From Ixodes scapularis (Eukaryota; Arthropoda; Arachnida; Ixodida; Ixodidae): 64,000 nt of DNA. The notes under the pieces are model-generated. The model searched no databases. It was not told where the DNA came from and worked only from the letters and a program-made list of their open reading frames with translations. Both the position numbers and the translations under genes were made by a program. Where the stretch lies: assembly GCF_016920785.2 (NCBI RefSeq), contig NW_024609835.1, positions 83,982,243 to 84,046,242 on the forward strand, read 5' to 3'. This document shows positions 45,601 through 57,463 of the stretch, in pieces (the first letter of the stretch is position 1; every line of letters starts with the position of its first letter).

Positions 45601-46213
45601 TGCTCCTAAGATCGGCGAGTTTTATGGTATGGAAGGCACGTTGCAAAAGAACTGCGGAAGCTTGCCATCAGCACGCGCTCAGCAGTCGCGCACACAGTTA
45701 TGGCCGCCAGTGAATACTCTTTATTGGCAGGGCGCACGCGCTGACGGTCCCCTTGACGAGAACCTCCTCTTTCATCCGCCTCTTTCCAAATTTGTATCAC
45801 AATCAAAGCCCGCACGGCGCACACACACGCGCTGCGGCAGAGCGATTTCCAGACTGGAAACAGCGGGGACCATAGGAGCTGGGCGAAGAGAGCGTGCCGA
45901 CCGGGCGATCCTCTTCTCGTCCGTGTTGAGTAATGCAACCACAAGCCCTTATCAGTTCTCCGTCCAGGTCTCCAAAACAGCAGTCTGGACAGTCGAATGA
46001 TAAGGAAACGTGGAAACGGAAGGCCGCCGGCCGGCCGATCTGCTGACGTGGCTCCGCGTGGACGGACGGGCATTTCCGTATCCGGCAAGAGAAGAGCGCG
46101 GCTGGTCGCAGCCACTCTCGTCGTTGGCGGCACCGACGCCAACGCGACATCGCCGTCGGCCAGAGCGGGAAAGGCGCCGATCGTTTGGCCGCTTTCCTGC
46201 CATTGTTAATTAC

Positions 46214-46525
46214 CGCAACGTTCCGTCCCCCCCCCGTTTCTCTCGGCCACTTCCTTCCTCGCGGAAAAGAGGAAGCCTTTCTCAAAGCGTGATGCCTTCT
46301 TTCCGTCGCCCTTCCCCTTTCTTTCCCGCCCTCCTCGCCGCTTCCTGGACAGCCACCCGCTTCGGATAACGGGCCCGGGATTCCGTTCGACGGTGCAGGC
46401 ATCCGGGAGGGAGGCTCGTTGGCGTTTGCGTCCGAGCCACGGGCCGCGGCAGGCGTGGCGGCGGCCTGTTGCTCGCTGCTGCTGGGAGCGGTGACTCCTC
46501 CGGGTGGGCGCTTGAGGATCGGCCC
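46214..46525 (-). CDS. Candidate coding exon, Pro/Ala/Ser-rich
   Basis: Minus strand: a strong acceptor (CGCTTCTTTCGCAG) before 46525, a possible donor (GCG/GTAATT) after 46214, 312 bp open in phase 0-0. It begins GPILKRPPGGVTAPSSSEQQ and is then Ala/Pro/Gly/Arg-rich. ILKRP recalls the short core of SUZ-type RNA-binding segments, but that is only five residues. It lies in a GC-rich block (45,600-46,700) where long frames on both strands are expected, so coding status is uncertain. Confidence 0.25.
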
Positions 46526-46980
46526 CTGCGAAAGAAGCGAAGCGGAGATGAAAAGAAGGCGGCGTTTCGATCGGTCAGAAAGGCGCACGGGCTGCCGAAG
46601 CCGGAGCCACACACTTGGTGTCAGACGCCGAGTGCAATCGATAGCGCCTGGTGCACCAGGTTGGCTCGTTATCTCATCTTCCGGGCCCGTTGAGCGCGCT
46701 GGCGCGAAAAAAATAAAAAAAAGGGGTTGCTCTAAGATTCCAGGTAGAATGCTCGCGGGCGCGATTCGTAGAGGGAATCAATTTTTGCGGATGGTGCGAG
46801 TCTGGCAAGGGAATACCGCAAAACCGATCGGAGCACACCCTCAGAACGGACGAGAACAAGTTTGGCTCTAGGATCGTTTATTTGGTTAGTAATTATTTTT
46901 AATAGCTTGAAGGACCCGAGACAGATGGCGAAGATATACCCTCTCGGAAGATATTATACTCCGTTTCTGCTTAATGGTGC

Positions 46981-47191
46981 GTTTGCACTTTCGAGTTCGC
47001 GGACGGATCCGCGCCGGCGACGAGCGGATTTAGCAGCCGCGTGGCGAAATGAACTCGTCGCTGGTGGAAAATTTGGAAATGGGTTCCGGATCGATCCAGA
47101 TTTTGCTCCAGCGACGAGCGAATTTCGCCACCCGGCTCTAAAATCCGCTCGCCGCCGACGCAGATCCGCCCGCGAATTCGGAAGTGTGAAC
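46981..47191. mobile_element. Foldback MITE, 211 bp
   Basis: Arms of about 85 bp: GTTTGCACTTTCGAGTTCGCGG at the left and, inverted, GTTCACACTTCCGAATTCGCGG at the right. They continue through CGGATC, GCGACGAGCGGATTT and GTGGCGAAAT to CGTCGCTGG. About 85 percent arm identity, loop of about 40 bp. Confidence 0.85.
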
Positions 47192-47589
47192 TTGCGAACT
47201 TGTGAACTTGTACAAATACGTCGAGACACAGCCGACGCTATGAGATAATGGGAACAATCAACCAGAGCCAAAAACGCAAGTCGCTGGGCTTTTTTCCGTT
47301 TATGATTGGTTCAGCGATGATAGAAGGTCATAATCAAAAATAATTTATCTCGGCAGTTTAATCTTGCACCATGTCATAGCATATACGGGGAAAGACTACT
47401 CTAATTGTGCGGCACAAAAATATGGAACTCCCTTCCTAATGATCTGGATGTTCACATAGTTTTAATCAAGCTCTTAAACACTACTTTCTGCTTTCTTAAA
47501 TCTCCTTCACCCTCAAAACCGTCCACTTGGTTTAATAAAATTTGCATTGCTCCTATGAAGAAGAGATGGAAAAATTACTTTCGAAAAAT

Positions 47590-49610
47590 AAATAAATTGC
47601 ATTACTAATTACTTTTCTGGAAACTGCACAAATGTAATTAAATTACATTCCAATTACTGAAATTGCTTTGACATTACTTTTGAATACTTTCAGGCAGTAA
47701 TTCGTGCTCTTTTTATTTACCGTATACACCAACACAGTGTTCACAAACAAGCCCTCGTTTGCACACACAGCGCGTATGCAGCAACCAGATCCGGGAGAAG
47801 CGAAGCGTTGAGCATGGACAGTGCCGACAGCAGCGCCACCGTAGGGATGTGACGTCAAAGTGCTGAGTTGGTCTATATGTCCCAAAACTTAGATTTTCCT
47901 GTTTACATCGCAAAAGCGTTATGCGCCTCAAAGTGAACCATGCTGAACAGTGGTTTTGCTGGAGCACACGACATTAATTTTAAACATGACAAATACCTCC
48001 TTTAGATGTGACTCGGAAAGAACGTTGACTCACCGATTTTGCTGTTCATTCAATGATGAAGGTTATTCCTAAAAGGGTGATATGTTTCCGTCTTCCTGAT
48101 TTAGAAGTTGTAGTCCGTGTCGGTTTGTTAAGTCGGGCAATGGTAGCTCGTTTTTACAAGGAGTCGTCACGTGAAACGTTTCCCTTCCAACTCGGACGCA
48201 ATCTAATTCTATTCTTTCAAAAGCACTATAGGCCTTTGCATCGCTTATCACTCGGGCCAAAAATGCTGAGTCACAGAGTTGTGGACGCATGCGCAGCGTC
48301 CGATATGCCGCGGAACAGACCAACAGCGCATGCTCAGAAAGCGTTTCACAGCCCAGCAGACAAAGATGGCAGCGCGCAGGAGGCGATTTTCGCAACTTTT
48401 CTTGGCAATACAGGGGAGGAGAGGAGAGCCCCGCCCGCGCACAACCTTATTCAGCACTCAAAATGGGACAGGGAACGTGTGCCTGTACCCTTTACTGCAT
48501 TGCCAAGAAAAGTTGGGGACGAGTATAGTTGACCTATCCTAGGTTATTTCTTTCAAGGCGCATTTTTCCCAAACACCCGAAGAGCCCAAGTTTTTGCGCG
48601 TTGTCACACAGAGGGCCTGGATAATTGCTAAGCAGAAGCGTCGCCAGTTAGGAATGGCGCGAGCTTCCTAAATCGTGTACTTTCCCAACAAACGGGGGGC
48701 GATATCTGCTTGTAGGCCTATTCCCGAATAAACTTCCCATGGGAAGGCAGCGAGGCATACCACGAGCGGCACCTGCTTTGCTCAAGGACACACGAAACGT
48801 TCTTCGGCTTTCACAAGGTATTTGGAATTAACTATTTATTCCGGTCGTTTGTTGCTCACAATAATCGAAGCTTAAGGTTCGACCTTGCTTGACGAAAGTA
48901 CAAGGCTGGGGATCTGTTTGTCCTGTCCTCTCAGGTTTTAAACTATGTTTACCTCACTGGTGATGTGCTCGTCACCTTGTAGCCCATGAGCCATTCATCA
49001 CTGAGCTGACGCAGTGTCAGCTTAGGGATGAACGGTGGAAGCTAGGTGTTTTTTGAAGCAGCCACACGTCTATCGTTCGCCACAGAGCCACGCCCTCGTT
49101 CATACCCGCGCGCAGAGAAAGGGACGGGACAGGTAATTAAAGGATTAAAGGATTAAAGGTTTGGTTGGTTCTGGTTAGCTTGCAGCTCCCACAGCACTGC
49201 CAGCTTGGGAATGAACGAAGTATAGCTACCTTCCACGGATGTCTACACGTAAGCTTTCTCCTTTGCCTGTCCAGCCCTCTTTCGTGCGCCTGTTCATCTC
49301 TTTGTACACGGCTTTGCGCTCAGGTGGCCGTCGATTATTTCCTCTTATGCTCTTTCACAACGTTTCACCGTGCAACATGATTTTTATTTTTATTTAAAGG
49401 TTGCAAATGAACTCTCTAATTTAGGACAAAAGTAATTTTAAAAGTAATGAGTAATTTTCTCGAAATTACTGCCTGAAACTAATTCATTACATTACTAAAT
49501 TACTAGCCTAGAGAAGTAAATCATTACATCACTCATTACTCTAAAAAGTAATTTAATTACTGCAATTCCATTATAGTAATGTCATTACTGCCATTTCTGC
49601 TGAGTATATA
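47590..49610 (+). repeat. Dispersed repeat, copy 2, with GTAAT-rich inverted ends
   Basis: The left end (TTTCTGGAAACTG... GTAATTAAATTAC ... TTTCAGGCAGTAATT) is the inverse of the right end (AATTACTGCCTGAAA ... GTAATTTAATTAC). Both are built of iterated GTAAT words over about 110-170 bp. The body holds no recognisable transposase. Relative to copy 1 it has an extra block of about 290 bp at 48,235-48,525. Confidence 0.7.
48393..48515. repeat. 17 bp perfect inverted repeat in the extra block of copy 2
   Basis: CAACTTTTCTTGGCAAT (48393-48409) and its reverse complement at 48499-48515, with 89 bp between. It lies inside the segment absent from copy 1, probably part of a nested insertion. Confidence 0.75.
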
Positions 49611-49881
49611 ATGTATATTTTTGTTTGTAGTACTTCTGTATATTTCGTATTGAACTGTGTTGGCCATCCTACGCATCAAATGCGTTATTTTGACCAACCC
49701 AAACTAGCTATGGGTTCATCTGTTTCCTCAGTAAAATATATTTGTGCCTTGATGATAGTGAAACGAATTGAAGTGAACTGAACACGCACAGAAACATGAC
49801 GAACATTATGGCGTTGCACTTTTGACGCTGTTTAGCTAATTGGTCCCATAAGCTTTTAGCGTCGGCTGCGTCTGGACTTAA

Positions 49882-50870
49882 AGGAGCCATGAAACGGTTT
49901 TTCTACTTTTGCTAAATACTAAGAAAAACTCAGGCAAGTTTATTCGGTGACTAACGTTCAGGAGTGATTCTTTTTAAATACTGGCAGTCGCCAAAAAAAT
50001 TCGAGCATCGTTCATTTCCACTGACCTCTATTATAGGGGGCTGGATGGCAATTAGCCGCGCTCCCAGTCGGGCGCGAGTGAAGTCACCGGAATTTCGATG
50101 CTTGTCCTGGAAGTCGAGTGTCTCCTGGGTCTTATAGTGCATTTAGTTAATGTTTTGGTTCACGCTTTCTTGCATTTTTGCGTTGGTTTTGAAAATCCTT
50201 TTTAGTATCCAATCTTGAGAATGAGGCATTTGAACGCGGGGCATGTACACTTAATCAACTGGAATCTCGCAATTCTCACACATCAAATGGCTTCTAAGAA
50301 TACTTACTGGGCCTGCATGAGCGGTTATTGCGCTGCAAGCAGGCTCTCTTGATATAACAAAAAGCAAATCAAGCGCCTTGGGCAGTGCTTGGGCCACCGC
50401 TCGTAAGAGTGGCAAAGCCTGTCAAGTTTTCACTTCCGGGACAAGCCGCTTACTTCCGGTGGCTTCATACCTGTTTGCTCAATGCGCCATCCAGCCGTCT
50501 AATGGAGATCAGCGTTAAATCCTCTCAACTCGGAGCCAGAACAAGCGGCATCGTGGCCGGATGCCTATCCTACGCCGCCACATTAATCACATTAATCATA
50601 ATCACGCGCTAGGGTCGGCAAAGCAGAAAACATGTGCTGAGCCCCAGGCATTGTTAGAGTTTGGTTATTTTTATCACCGCTGTGGTTGGACACGATCCAC
50701 TACGCGAGTGTCTGCCGAGGCATTGATTGTTACGAACCGAAGTCGAGTGTTCGCGCATTTCTCGTGTCGAATTCATGAGCAGTGCTTGACTGTCGTCAGG
50801 TGGACGGTTTTTATCCAACAATTACGCCATCAAGCTTTACGAGGGCAAGACTGAAAGAAATGTTCTTCTT
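49882..50870. repeat. Mosaic repeat region: one-ended TTAA MITE plus dispersed repeat
   Basis: After TTAA (49878-49881), AGGAGCCATGAAACGG matches the terminus of the element at 61,867. The next 100 bp (AGTTTATTCGGTGACTAACG) are the inverse of 62,715-62,790. From 50,518 to 50,870 the sequence matches 62,845-63,325 directly (CTCAACTCGGAG, GGCATTGTTA, GGTTGGACACGA, CATCAAGCTTT). No gene. Confidence 0.55.
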
Positions 50871-51113
50871 TTATCCTCGCGATTTCTCCGCGACGAAGAA
50901 GCCTTTGAGTCAGTGGCTGCCTGTGCGAGTAGACTTGAGCAAGACTAAGACCTGTGCGCCTCTGCAGAGTCATGAACATTCCAACCCGATATCGTTTCAT
51001 CATGCCTTTAAGGTGAAAGAAAGTATAGAACGGATATAATATGGAACACAAGTCATTTATTTTGCGTGTAAGTTTGAATTTTAGCAAGTTAAACGCAAGA
51101 TTTTTTTTTTACT

Positions 51114-51125
51114 TCCTCTATTGCG
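51114..51125 (+). repeat. Target-site duplication of LINE copy 3, left
   Basis: TCCTCTATTGCG, identical to 57150-57161. Confidence 0.85.
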
Positions 51126-51384
51126 GAGGGGCTGTTCATGGAGGGAGCGGTGCGAACGCACGTTCGCGTGGGCTCCGGGTTTTTCCATTTCTCCCAGCAG
51201 AAATTTCCGAGACAAGTGCCTTTCTGGTGTGGATACCTTTTCCTAAGGACCACCCGCACCACCGGGCACCGCCCACTGGACCTTTACTGACTTTTTCAGT
51301 GAGTTATCAACACCTTTCGACCAGTGCCAGCCGAGCGCGGCGCGAAGCCTAGCGCCGGCCGTCTCACCAAGGGCGTGGTCGGTC

Positions 51385-53484
51385 ATGTCCGCTGAGGAGG
51401 AGACCGACGAGGGGCAAGCGCAGCCTGAAAACCACAGCCAGACCGTAAGACACCTCTACCCAAACGCTATGGAAGTCGAAGGTGAGCCCCTTTCACTCGA
51501 CGACACCTCCAGGTGGCTCCTAAGCCACAAGAAGCTGCGCCGCAGAGAGCTCGAGAGCCTAAACCTCACGCTAGAAAAAACGACGGCGGGCCGCCATGGC
51601 CAGGCTACCGGGGTCAACAACCCCGAGCAGCAATTACAAAAGCTAACAAAGAAAAAAAAAAAAAAACTCCCCGGCCTCCGCATCTGCCGCGGGAGGACCT
51701 TAAAATTGTTGTCCGACCGAGAAAAGGCCTCAACGTGTCCGAACTCAGTGAAGCGCAACTACACGACTGCATTGCCAGAGCGACGGGGATTGAACCCGAG
51801 CAAGCGGCGGACGATATTCTACGCGTCAGCCCGAAGCAAAACACCTTCATGATCAGCACTCCTTCGGTAACCCGTGCGGAGGCCTACGCTAAGATCCGAG
51901 AACTCCCCGTCGGCGGAGCAAGTTACGAAGCTATGGCGTATGCGGCACCACCGGACAACACGTCCAGAGGTGTAATACGCAACATCCCAGACTATGACAC
52001 TCTAGACGACATCACGAGAAGCCCTGTATATAAGAAAAATCCAACCATACTACAAGCAAGACGCTTGGGAAAATCAAGCTCGGTCATCATCCTCTTTGAA
52101 AGAGGAAAAGTCCCTTATTACATCTATTATCGAGGAGCCGAAATGCGATGCTACCTACACAAGAAGAAGCATGAAATCTGCGAAACCTGTGGCAAAGTTG
52201 GGCACAGAACCAACGTGTGCCCGAAACCCGAAACCACGTACTGCAAGGTCTGCGGCATGCAACAACCGCCCGAAAGCCACGCATGCAAGCCGAAGTGCGC
52301 ACTTTGCGGTAAGGGGCACCCCACGTGCGACAAGAAGTGTCATCAAAGATTCCAGACCCCGTACCCGTTCCGACGACGGCAGTGGCAAAAAACGCTCCGA
52401 CAAGATGAAACAGACCGACAACGGAGAAGCTCTTTGCTGTCCGACAATCGCACAGCAAAGAGCGAGAACGCGAAAGAAGCCCATCAGCGACCGGGATGAA
52501 GAGATCCGTGTCCTTCCCCCGTCTGCCTGGCAGTGGAAACCACAAGTCGAGGGCCGAGAGCCACGAAGACCTGCGAATCTCGAGACAAGATATTCACACC
52601 TGCAGGGATCAGAGCCAGGCGAGCAGACCAACCGAAGCCCGGGATACAGGTCGCACACCCCGGGAGGACCAGGCCAACGAATACCGCAGTGACGGCGGCC
52701 CTGCAAGCCTCCCGAAAGAACAGGGAAGCTGGGCTAGCACGGTCTCCCGAAAAGCTAATATTAGATAGATAGGGATACTCGCCCCCACCCCAAAACAGAA
52801 CAAGCAATCCGAACTTGCACGCATTCGGCAGCTCTTAGAATTAGTCACGCAAGAGAATAGGGAGCTAAAAGCGAAGTAGCAACACTCAAAAGAGAAAAAA
52901 AGGCCGCACCCGCGGCCCCCGAGATCACAAGCGCTAACGCGCAAGCATCCGAACCCAGGGAAGAAGAGACACCTAGAAGTGAAGCGCCCGCTCGAAAACA
53001 CAACCACAGCTTAGGCGAAGACTCCAACCGTCCGCGCAAACGAGCAAAGGAGGACAAACGACGGACGAGATGAAGGCGGTCCTCGTCTTTTGTGTGCTTT
53101 TAAAACCAAGATGAATAGCTACCAACTAGCCCAACTTTCCACCCTACTGGAGCAAAGGAGGAGCGCGAGCCGATTACACTGGAAGAAACAGTCGAGAGAA
53201 AACTTGAGAATTTCGGCAAGGCCATTAGGACCGAGATGAAGGCGGCCATAGCAGAAGCTATAGGGGCGATGCAAGAAGTACGAAACCGCCCCCTTGCAGG
53301 TGTGAGCGACAGGTTTAGCCAGATAGAAGCAAGAGTAAGCCAGATGAGCAGCAAAATGAGCCAAATGGAAGCAGCCCTGATGGAAAAGAAATTGAAGCAT
53401 AGCAAACCCTATGACAGACACAGCTCAAAAGATACACTCAGACCCGGTGACTACAACCACCATGCCGTCGCAGACAACAACTAG
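51385..53484 (+). pseudogene. LINE copy 3 ORF1 (CCHC protein)
   Basis: ATG 51385 gives MSAEEETDEGQAQPENH. A run of 15 A near 51,652-51,666 and nearby changes move the reading frame. The main frame from about 51,590 reads GGPPWPGYRG, LPREDLKIVVRPRKGLNVSE and ILQARRLGKSSSVIILFERG. Knuckles follow: CETCGKVGHRTNVC, CKVCGMQQPPESHAC and CALCGKGHPTCDKKC. A Ser/Arg-rich, then Glu/Lys-rich tail with further stops ends with a coiled-coil-like segment (SQIEARVSQMSSKMSQMEA) and the stop at 53484. Confidence 0.85.
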
Positions 53485-56400
53485 ATATCCCAAGTACAGC
53501 GTGTGGCAGTGGAACTGCAGAGGTTTTAAAAAAAAGCGAAGCAATGTGCAATTTTACCTAAACACACACCAGACGCCTCCCGATATAATAGCATTGCAAG
53601 AAACAGGGGGCAAAGCCAGGCTTGCAAGATACAGGGCCTTCATAGACATAAACGCAACAAACAAGACGGCCGCGGTTACGACCGTGGTCGGAAGAAATGT
53701 ACCGACGCTCCAACACGACACCGAAGAAAAGACGATCGAACACGTTCTCTTAAAAATCTTCCCCACATCCAAACAAGGCGATACCAGTCTGTTCATTCTA
53801 AATATATACAGCCGCCCCAAGAAGCAGCACAGATTTGCGAACCTATTCCGCAAGACGATAGAAATCGCCAGGGGACACCCGTTGCTAATACTCGGAGATT
53901 TTAAAGAGGCCCATCCTGCGTGAGGGTACGCGAAGGAGCTGATTAAGGGCAGGGACCTGTGGGCAGACGCGCAGAGAGAGGGCCTGACGTTGATCACAGG
54001 TCCCAGCCAACCTACGAGGCAGGGAAACAGCGTCACGAGAGACACGACGCCGGATCTTGCATTTGTTAGAAACCTGGCCACAGGCAACAGCGTCGAATGG
54101 AGTAACCTCGGCCAGGGCCTGGGTAGCGATCACATCATTACGGCCATTCAAATAGCAGCGGGCCTGAGCAAACGCAAAGGCGTATCGTGCAAAATCACTA
54201 ACTGGGAGAAATTTAGGAAATGTTCCGGAGACCGAGAGGTAGATAGCGCTATTTGCGATATCAAAGATAGGACGACTAAAATTATGAAAATAGCTGAGGA
54301 TGCCACAACCACCATTCCCGAGAAAGAGGGGCTACAACAGGCAGACTCCAGGCTCCTGCACATGTGGGAGGCCAAAGAGAGCTTACAAAAACAGCCCAAG
54401 AGAAATAAACGCAACCGCTCGCTTAAAAGACGTATAGCGAAGTTAAATCTAGAAATACAAGAGTACGCCGAAAAGCTCGTGCTGCAAAACTGGCACTCGC
54501 CATGCGAGCGCACGGAGCTCCAAATGAGTACGGCCAAGGCGTAGAACATATTAAGGCACCTAATAGACCCCACGACAAGCAAGACCGAGCAATGCAGGAG
54601 TTTAGAGAAACTTTTCCATACGCACAATCAAGGAGATGTAAACGAGACCATCCGAGAGATGCGGGCCAAATACACGCCCGAACACCCCCAAGTCGGGCAT
54701 GGAGATTACACAGGCGCTCCGAGCGCAAAACTCGACCAACCCTTCACCATGGAGGAACTCAAAGCACCCTCACATTGCCTCAAACCCAAATCGGCACCCG
54801 GCCCGGACAGCATTGCCAACAAGATGCTGCGGAACCTCGCGGATGAGGAATGTGAACTCCTACTCGACTACTTTAACAAATGCTGGGATACGGCGACGCT
54901 GCCCAAGCAATGGAAGAAGGCATTAGTGTGGCTGATACCCAAACCGGGGAAACCTCTCAGTGTAGAGAATCTCAGGCCGATTTCACTCACGTCGTGCCTT
55001 GGAAAACTTCTAGAGCACGTGGTCCTCAATAGGATCAATGACCACATGGAGGACAACCAGGTCTACCAGCACTCTAGGGTGGGTTTCAGGGCCGGCCTGT
55101 CGACCCAGGACGTTATGCTACAGCTGCAACATCAAATTGTTAATACCGAGGACAAGGCGTCCACGGACGGCCGCGTAGTAGTCGCACTAGACCTAACCAA
55201 AGCTTTCGATAGACTCAAGCACGAGGCGATACTCCGAAGCCTCCAGAGCCTAGCGATAGGAAAAAAAAAACATACTACTACGTCAGAGAATTTCTCACGG
55301 CTAGGACGGCGCAGCTCAAAGTGGGACCACACAGATCGCCCGAGACCCCCACGGGGAGCACCGGGACCCCCCAGGGCTCGGTCATCTCTCCCTTTCTGTT
55401 CAACGCCACCATGATCGAACTAACCAATAAGCTACAGAGTATTGACGAAGAACACCACAGCATTTACGCAGAGAATGTCACACTGTGGACTGCGGGCGGC
55501 TGAGACGGCGACATACAAGACCGCCTTCAGGAGGCGATCGACGCTGTCGAGGCACACGCAAAAACCCTAGGCCTCTCGTGCTCCCCTGAAAAATCGGAGC
55601 AGCTCATCTACCAGCCCACGCGCAGGGGCAGAAAACCCAAGGACGGCCCTCAGACCCACAGCATAACGCTAAGAGTGGGAGAAACTCCGGTCCCAGAGGT
55701 GGCCGAAATTCGAGTCCTCGGCCTCCACGCCTCCACCTGCAAGCTAACGGGCACAACGGCAAGACCGTACAATGCCTGAAAAAGACAACCCACCAAATCA
55801 CGAGACTAATCACGCGGATTGCCAGCAAGCACGGGGGCATGAAAGAAACTACGCTGCTAAGGCTCGTCTACGCCTTCGTTATTAGCAGAATCACATATGT
55901 GGCCTTGTTCCTACCCCTCAAACAAGTAGAGAAGCATAAAATCAACAGCCTCATCAAGAGGGCACACAAAAAAGCCCTAGGAATACCAATATGCGCCCCA
56001 AACGAGATATTCGAAGCGTTGGGTGTGCACAACACCCTCGAAGAACTCATCGAGGCGCAACGCACTGCGCACCTTGAACGTCTCACCAAGACGGCCACCG
56101 GCAGACACCTACTGGATAGCCTGCGCATTCCATATGAGCAGACCTTCGGAGAAAAGCTCTCTATCTCTGCCGAACTACGGAAAAGCATCCACGTTCCACC
56201 CCTTCCCAGGAATATGCACCCACTATACAATGAGAAGCGCAGAGAGCTGCGAGCCCAGGCGCTCGAGAAACAACTTGGAGAGGATCCGCAAGTCGTTTAT
56301 ACAGACGCGGCCACTTATAAACGGCGTGGAACTACGGTTTCGGTCGTCACCGACCACTTGGGCAAGGTGCTCGCCGCCTGCTCCATCCGAACCAAACACC

Positions 56401-57091
56401 CGGAGGAGGGCGAAGAACTAGCCATAGCGCTATAGCCCTAGCAACGACCCATGCGCGGAAAATCGTTAGCGACTCCCAGCCGGCGATCCGCAACTTTGCA
56501 CGAGGAAGAATTTCCGGCACGGCGCTAAGGGTCCTTACCCGCCGCGACACGAACCAAAACACCAGAACCACCTTGATATGAACGCCCGCACACGCGGCAC
56601 AAGAAGGCAACGAACGGGCCAACGAGGCTGCTCGAGATCTCACCCACCGAGAGCCCCCGCCACCCGGCCCACATTTCACGGACAACTCCAGAGGTCGCCT
56701 CTGTACTTATCGAGAGGTGCTCGATCACTACAAAGAGGAGAGACGAGCCTACCCAGCTGCCGACCCCTCGCTCACCAAGAGGCAAGAAGTCGCGTGGAGA
56801 CGTCTTGAGACGTACAGTTATCCTAGTCGACGCCTCTACAGGCACTTTCATCCGGAAATACACGACGGCAGATGCAAACACTGCCCTGAGCTCTCGGGCT
56901 TCGCTCACATGCTATGGGAATGCCCCAGTATACAAAGACAAGACTTTAGTAATTCGAAAGGCACGTTTATTATCACCAGTAAAGAGCAGTGGGAGACCGT
57001 GCTGCTTAGCGAAAACCCTGACATCCAACAGTGGGCCGTCCAAAGGGCCGAAGACGCCGCCATGAACCAAGACATCTTGGCCGTCGTCTAA
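53462..57091 (+). pseudogene. LINE copy 3 ORF2 (endonuclease, RT, RNase H)
   Basis: Starts MPSQTTTRYPKYSVWQWNCR. Endonuclease motifs: DIIALQET, LLILGDF, a stop at 53921 where HPAWGY is expected, TTPDLAFVRN and GLGSDHIIT. RT: SAPGPDSIANKML, RPISLTSCLGKLLEHV, VVVALDLTKAFDRLKHEA (motif A), a frameshift at an A-run near 55,260, TPQGSVISPFLFN (motif B) and motif C as YAEN (55465-55476) instead of YADD. RNase H: VVYTDAATYKRRG, then in the next frame SDSQPAIRNFARG and EGNERANEAA. C-terminal CKHCPELSGFAHMLWECPS. Stop at 57091. Confidence 0.9.
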
Positions 57092-57128
57092 GGCGCCACG
57101 GGCCTGAATAGGCCTCTTCTTTGGACTC

Positions 57129-57134
57129 AATAAA
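57129..57134 (+). terminator. Polyadenylation signal of LINE copy 3
   Basis: AATAAA 38 bp after the ORF2 stop and about 15 bp before the element end. Confidence 0.7.
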
Positions 57135-57149
57135 GTTATTTCCTCCTCC

Positions 57150-57161
57150 TCCTCTATTGCG
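57150..57161 (+). repeat. Target-site duplication of LINE copy 3, right
   Basis: TCCTCTATTGCG, identical to 51114-51125. The TCCTC start overlaps the (TCC)n tail of the element. Confidence 0.85.
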
Positions 57162-57251
57162 CCGCTTGAATGAACGCTGATGTAATTGGGTACCACAAGC
57201 CCGTCTCTTGCTTTGTGTCGAAATATTTGCCAAGTGTTCGGCATGCCATTA

Positions 57252-57410
57252 TTCAAGGATCACTCACACATTTGCGTAAACTGCGTTGCGCTGCGTAGTG
57301 TCGTGCTGCACAACGCCTCTGATTGGCTCGTCATAAGGGTCGCCATGGCAACAGCTCCGTGCAAGCAGTCTTGACGCAGTCAAACGCACCTGTGTGAACG
57401 ACCCTTGATA
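57252..57410. mobile_element. Foldback MITE, about 160 bp
   Basis: TTCAAGGATCACTCACACA...GCGTAAACTGCGTTG at the left is inverted at the right as CAAACGCACCTGTGTGAACGACCCTTGATA. Loop of about 80 bp. Confidence 0.75.
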
Positions 57411-57463
57411 CTTATCAAAGCACGTGCTTTAGACACACTGCGTTGTGAAGCTGTGACTATCCA

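Larger units (their letters stand above)
51126..57149 (+). mobile_element. Full-length I-clade-like LINE (copy 3) with 12 bp target duplication
   Basis: 6,024 bp bounded by identical TCCTCTATTGCG. Layout: 259 bp 5' UTR, ORF1 (51385-53484), ORF2 (53462-57091) overlapping ORF1 by about 23 bp, a short 3' UTR with AATAAA at 57129-57134, and a (TCC)n tail. It has a fresher outline than copies 1 and 2, but carries a premature stop in the endonuclease, frameshifts at A-runs and a mutated RT active site, so it is inactive. Confidence 0.92.

Noticed and set aside
45803..46612. Whole 269-codon minus-strand frame as one protein
   Set aside because: Only the 46,214-46,525 part has a good splice acceptor and plausible composition; the rest overlaps other equally open frames in GC-rich DNA.
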